A DNA stretch of 64,000 bases from Caproiciproducens galactitolivorans (GTDB lineage Bacteria > Bacillota > Clostridia > Oscillospirales > Acutalibacteraceae). Under the pieces are notes generated by a model. That model saw only the letters and a program-made list of their open reading frames with translations. It had not been told where the DNA came from and did not search any database. The stretch covers positions 62,001 to 126,000 of the forward strand of contig NZ_SRMQ01000002.1 in the NCBI RefSeq assembly GCF_004768785.1. The letters are read 5' to 3'. Numbering within the stretch: position 1 is the stretch's first letter; each line of letters begins with the position of its first letter. A program made the translations under genes and the position numbers. Of this stretch, positions 61,134 to 64,000 are shown piece by piece.

Positions 61134-61161
61134 TTGAAAATCAAAGATGAGTGTTTATAAT
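61134..61161 (+). promoter_or_regulatory. Promoter of the lysine/alanine-rich protein gene
   Basis: TTGAAA and TATAAT are 16 bp apart, about 85 bp before the start codon. Confidence 0.65.
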
Positions 61162-61244
61162 GAGTATCAATCTAAAATAAAAGAGGTGAATATTTCCAGA
61201 TAAACCATATAAAGATTTCATATTTAAAAAAGGGGTTTTAGAAA

Positions 61245-61667
61245 ATGAAAAAGTTTTTATCAATTGTTTTAAGTCTGGCAATCATGGCGTCAATCAGTTC
61301 TGTATCTGCTTTTGCTGCAACAAATAGCAAACCTGTAACAGCTAAAAATGCTGTCACCACAACAGTTAAGAAGGATACTGCGAACAAATTAGTTGTGAAG
61401 AAAGACGTAGCAAAGAAAACTGCCGTAAAGCCATCAGCAAAAAAAGCTACAGTAAAGAAAGCCGCGAAAAAAACTGCTAAAAAGGCTGCTGTAAAGAAAA
61501 ATGTTGCGAAAAAGACCGTTAAGAAAGCGGCTGTGAAGAAAAACGCTGCAAAAACAGTCTTAAAAAAGACTGCTGCTAAAACTACTGTAAAACCGGCTGC
61601 GAAAAAAGCCGCTGTTAAAACTACTGTAAAACCGGCCGCGAAAAAAACCGTAAAAAAGGCTGCCTAA
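61245..61667 (+). CDS. Secreted lysine/alanine-rich, histone-H1-like repeat protein
   Basis: The 140-residue protein starts with a signal peptide (MKKFLSIVLSLAIMASISSV then SAFA, with likely cleavage after AFA). The rest is built from Lys, Ala, Val and Thr in repeated blocks such as AKKTVKKAAVKKNAAKT and AKTTVKPAAKKAAVKTTVKP, like eukaryotic H1 tails and bacterial histone-like proteins, but it has a secretion signal. It is strongly basic and probably unfolded. Roles in binding cell-wall polymers, DNA outside the cell or anionic surfaces are possible but unproven. AGGGG precedes the ATG. It is a single-gene unit with its own promoter and terminator. Confidence 0.75.
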   Translation: MKKFLSIVLSLAIMASISSVSAFAATNSKPVTAKNAVTTTVKKDTANKLVVKKDVAKKTAVKPSAKKATVKKAAKKTAKKAAVKKNVAKKTVKKAAVKKNAAKTVLKKTAAKTTVKPAAKKAAVKTTVKPAAKKTVKKAA

Positions 61668-61700
61668 AAAATTTCTTTTACATATTAAACAATCATAAAG

Positions 61701-61737
61701 AGCTTGAGTCTGTGTAAGCAGGCGTCAAGCTTTTTTT
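61701..61737 (+). terminator. Terminator of the lysine/alanine-rich gene
   Basis: AGCTTGA and TCAAGCT pair, followed by a run of seven T. Confidence 0.75.
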
Positions 61738-61751
61738 ATAATAATAAGCGA

Positions 61752-61793
61752 AAAAAGCAGAGCATGTCCGATAGTGAACATGCTCTGCTTTTT
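61752..61793. terminator. Terminator of the ADP-ribosylglycohydrolase-like gene
   Basis: AAAAAGCAGAGCATGT and ACATGCTCTGCTTTTT form perfect 16-bp arms, usable in both directions. It lies after the leftward gene that ends at 61814. Confidence 0.85.
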
Positions 61794-61813
61794 CTTATAG
61801 CCGTAAAGTTGTG

Positions 61814-63217
61814 TTAAATTTCTATACCGTGGGCTTTCCGGACACTATCTGCCGTTTTGCGCGCGATTGTGCTTATCTTTGTTTTTTCATAGCCGCGAAT
61901 ATAGGAATACAAATCGTCCTGAATCGGGTCAAGCCATTTTTTATCAATACAGTCAAGCCCTTTGGAAATACCGAAGAGCGTCAGAATCTGAGCCGCGTTG
62001 CAGTCGACGTCCTGTCCGACCATGCTGATCATATTCAGGCAGGTTTCAAAGTCGTCGTTGCAGAAATACAGGGCGATGACCTCCGCCGCCGCGTTCGGAT
62101 ACGCGTGAATCCAGTTATATTCCATGTATTTTTTCTCGCAGACTTTCCATGCGGACATATAATCCTTCGACTGCTCGCACAGCTCCCATGCGGAGTGAAC
62201 AACCTCGTAGTACTCGCTGTCATTTGGAATCATGTCGATCGCTTTGCGCACGATCTCCTTCATGCTTTTTTCGCAGAAGGCCATGGAGCACATAACGGCG
62301 TTGAAAATTTCGCCCAGAACGCCGTTGTTATGGTGGGAAACCACACCGTCGCGGAAGGCCAGCTCCGCCGCGCGGCACGGATCCGCCGGGGCGCACATGC
62401 CGCAGATTGCGCCGCGCATCTGTGCGCCGATCCACTCGCGGAACGGATTGGAACGGTATCCGCTTTCCGGCGGATATATCCCGAGCATAATATTTTTTAG
62501 CGCGATATCTTCGGCGGACCAGCCGGACGGAATCAGAGCCGCCCATTCCTCCGCAATATCGGCAGAGGAGACTTGATAACCCTTTTTCGAAAAGGCTTCC
62601 AGGAACGCCACTTCATAGGTAATGTCGTCATTGTAGGTGCTCGGCTTGCGAACATAGTCATGAATTTCGCCGAAGGCTTCTTTTATATGAGCGGAGTCGT
62701 AGCCTTCAATCGCGGTACCGACCGCGGCGCCGATGATCTGGGCAACCCAGCCCGCAAAAATTTTCTTATCGAATTCGTCCGATCTCACATCGTGCGGTTG
62801 GTAATAATAAAATTTTACAGCGGAAGCATATTTATCGAAATTGTCGTAAATCCGGTATTTTTTCCAGTAAGGATGCCCGTCGATCGGCTTTGCTTCATTT
62901 AAAAGGCGGAAAACGCGCGAGGTAAGGCGGTACAGCGTTGCTTTATCCTCCTTTTCCCTTGCCTCCAGAGCCTGCGGAATCAATTTTTCGGCTTCCGTTA
63001 CGTCGTAACCCATGTTGTACATGGACTGGATACCGGAGAGAAGTACAATTTCCGGTGCGTAGGAACCCGGAACATGGCTCCCCCAGAGGAGCTTGAGCGC
63101 GTTCCAGTTTCCTTCGTCAACATCAAAAGCATTTTCCCATGTCTGTTCCTCTTCCTTCAAAACGACGGGAACTGCGTTGGAAATTAATTCATGGTTATAT
63201 TCATAAGCGCGTTTCAT
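61814..63217 (-). CDS. ADP-ribosylglycohydrolase (ARH) family protein
   Basis: The 467-residue protein has an extra N-terminal region of about 150 residues and then an ARH domain: FAGWVAQIIGAAVGTAIEGY, the metal-binding acidic pair in TYNDDITYEVAFLEAF, RGAICGMCAPADPCRAAELA and the C-terminal metal motif GQDVDCNAAQILTLFGISKG. Such enzymes remove ADP-ribose from proteins or small molecules; some relatives act on other N-glycosides. The gene lies 31 bp after a nucleoside hydrolase gene in the same direction, so a ribosyl-metabolite salvage role is as likely as protein de-ADP-ribosylation. Confidence 0.87.
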   Translation of the reverse strand: MKRAYEYNHELISNAVPVVLKEEEQTWENAFDVDEGNWNALKLLWGSHVPGSYAPEIVLLSGIQSMYNMGYDVTEAEKLIPQALEAREKEDKATLYRLTSRVFRLLNEAKPIDGHPYWKKYRIYDNFDKYASAVKFYYYQPHDVRSDEFDKKIFAGWVAQIIGAAVGTAIEGYDSAHIKEAFGEIHDYVRKPSTYNDDITYEVAFLEAFSKKGYQVSSADIAEEWAALIPSGWSAEDIALKNIMLGIYPPESGYRSNPFREWIGAQMRGAICGMCAPADPCRAAELAFRDGVVSHHNNGVLGEIFNAVMCSMAFCEKSMKEIVRKAIDMIPNDSEYYEVVHSAWELCEQSKDYMSAWKVCEKKYMEYNWIHAYPNAAAEVIALYFCNDDFETCLNMISMVGQDVDCNAAQILTLFGISKGLDCIDKKWLDPIQDDLYSYIRGYEKTKISTIARKTADSVRKAHGIEI

Positions 63218-63248
63218 TTTTTTTCCTCCCTTTTATTATCAACCAATT

Positions 63249-64000
63249 CTATTGTGTACTGTAATGCTTCATCATTTCCTTGAGCAGATTCAGATAGGCC
63301 GCATGGTTTACTTCCAAGCCAACGGAGCAGTTGAGCGGCTTATCTTTGCAGACATGGTCAAAATCAACAACAGTACGCCCCATGTTCAGGCTGCTGGCGG
63401 TTTCAACGGCAACATAATAGTCTTTGCACTCCATGACGGACGGGTCGAGCACGTATGCTACGGCAAGCGCGTCGCTGAGGACGATATAATCTTTGTCGGA
63501 GCTTCGGTAGGCCTTCAGCACAAAGTCCCACAGGAAGGAGCAGTCCTTGGTGTACGGCGTGTCGATTGCCTTTAGCTCTTCAAGGTTATCCGGGGTTAGC
63601 TTGGACTTCATTGTTGCGTTCCAGCCGACCATTACAAGCGGCGTTCCCGAGCGGAATACAATTTTGGCGGCAAGCGGGTCGGCCACCGCATTGAATTCGC
63701 CGTAGGGAGAAGTGTTTCCAATGTCGCTGGAGCCTCCCATAATTACGATTCGGTGGATTAATTTGTGCAGGTCGGGGTATTTCAAAAGCGCGATCGCAAT
63801 ATTGGTGAGCGGCCCGATGGCAATAATTTCGAGCCTGCCGTTTTCCTTAACGGCGTGTTTATAAATAACATCCCATGCATAGTCAGGGGAAAGAGTTTTC
63901 ATTTCCGTTTTTAAAACAAGGTTTCCAAGCCCGTTTTCGCCGTGAATATGGCCGGCGGTTTGCGGCGGGGTATTGAGCGGCCGTTCCGCTCCTTTAGCAA
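63249..64000 (-). CDS. Nucleoside hydrolase (IunH-like), 5' end outside window
   Basis: The frame is open from the right window edge, reading AKGAERPLNTPPQTAGHIHG and ENGLGNLVLKTEMKTLSPDY, to the stop at 63249, about 250 residues. ENGRLEIIAIGPLTNIAIAL and IHRIVIMGGSSDIGNTSPYG, then EFNAVADPLAAKIVFRSGTP, are the calcium- and substrate-binding regions of inosine-uridine nucleoside N-ribohydrolases. The first metal motif (DxDxxxDD) is beyond the window. It splits nucleosides to base and ribose. It is probably cotranscribed with the ARH-family gene. Confidence 0.9.
   Translation of the reverse strand, partial: AKGAERPLNTPPQTAGHIHGENGLGNLVLKTEMKTLSPDYAWDVIYKHAVKENGRLEIIAIGPLTNIAIALLKYPDLHKLIHRIVIMGGSSDIGNTSPYGEFNAVADPLAAKIVFRSGTPLVMVGWNATMKSKLTPDNLEELKAIDTPYTKDCSFLWDFVLKAYRSSDKDYIVLSDALAVAYVLDPSVMECKDYYVAVETASSLNMGRTVVDFDHVCKDKPLNCSVGLEVNHAAYLNLLKEMMKHYSTQ

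Overview
The window looks like a chromosome segment of an anaerobic Firmicute of class Clostridia, probably Oscillospiraceae-like (inference). Supporting traits are strong GGAGG ribosome sites, an acyl-CoA dehydrogenase/ETF/rubredoxin fusion next to a flavodiiron protein, FeoAB, PTS genes with antiterminator control, and genes shared mainly among Clostridia. No rRNA, tRNA or CRISPR array was seen.

Region 1 (1-1.72 kb) is core: the end of a GHKL sensor kinase and the 23S rRNA m5U methyltransferase gene rlmD. Region 2 (about 1.7-31.16 kb) is a decayed integrative island sitting at the 3' end of rlmD. Three extra fragments of the last rlmD codons lie at 1763, 1908 and 30960, and about 200-280 bp after the last two is shared, so the island is flanked by direct repeats. 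Inside are prophage remnants (terminase tail, head-closure protein, broken replication genes, two serine recombinase fragments) and a defence cluster: a BcgI-like two-gene R-M system (4.27-7.26 kb), a type I hsdMSR operon preceded by an NBR1-Ig-like protein and a small helix-turn-helix protein (11.3-18.8 kb), a broken Hachiman system (hamA with deletion and stop, hamB with a frameshift; 18.9-22.3 kb), a GIY-YIG/DUF4357 protein, and a type III res-mod pair preceded by another small helix-turn-helix gene (24.2-29.3 kb). Two inverted IS3 copies and an IS256 copy with an amber codon in its transposase have reshaped the island.

Region 3 (31.2-39.5 kb) holds a DUF134/Mrp/NifX-like iron-sulfur operon, IS5 debris that truncates a TetR gene, feoA-feoB, and a TetM-like GTPase fused to a NYN nuclease domain. 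Region 4 (39.5-47.3 kb) is a polyol/pentose operon: lipoprotein binding protein, ABC ATPase, permease, xylulokinase-like kinase and polyol dehydrogenase, with a ROK repressor upstream. Region 5 (47.3-52 kb) is an amino-sugar PTS operon: a BglG/LicT antiterminator with two RAT/terminator pairs, NanE, an EIICB, an EIIA and two HPr-like proteins lacking the regulatory serine.

Region 6 (52-64 kb) contains two exopolysaccharide genes, an Rrf2 regulator with a probable CTG start, the acyl-CoA dehydrogenase-EtfA-rubredoxin fusion followed by a flavodiiron protein gene with a one-base frameshift, amtB-PII, a secreted lysine/alanine-rich histone-H1-like protein, an ADP-ribosylglycohydrolase-family protein and the start-less part of a nucleoside hydrolase. 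The core regions look like ordinary metabolism; the most unusual content is the layered, partly dead defence island and the domain fusions.
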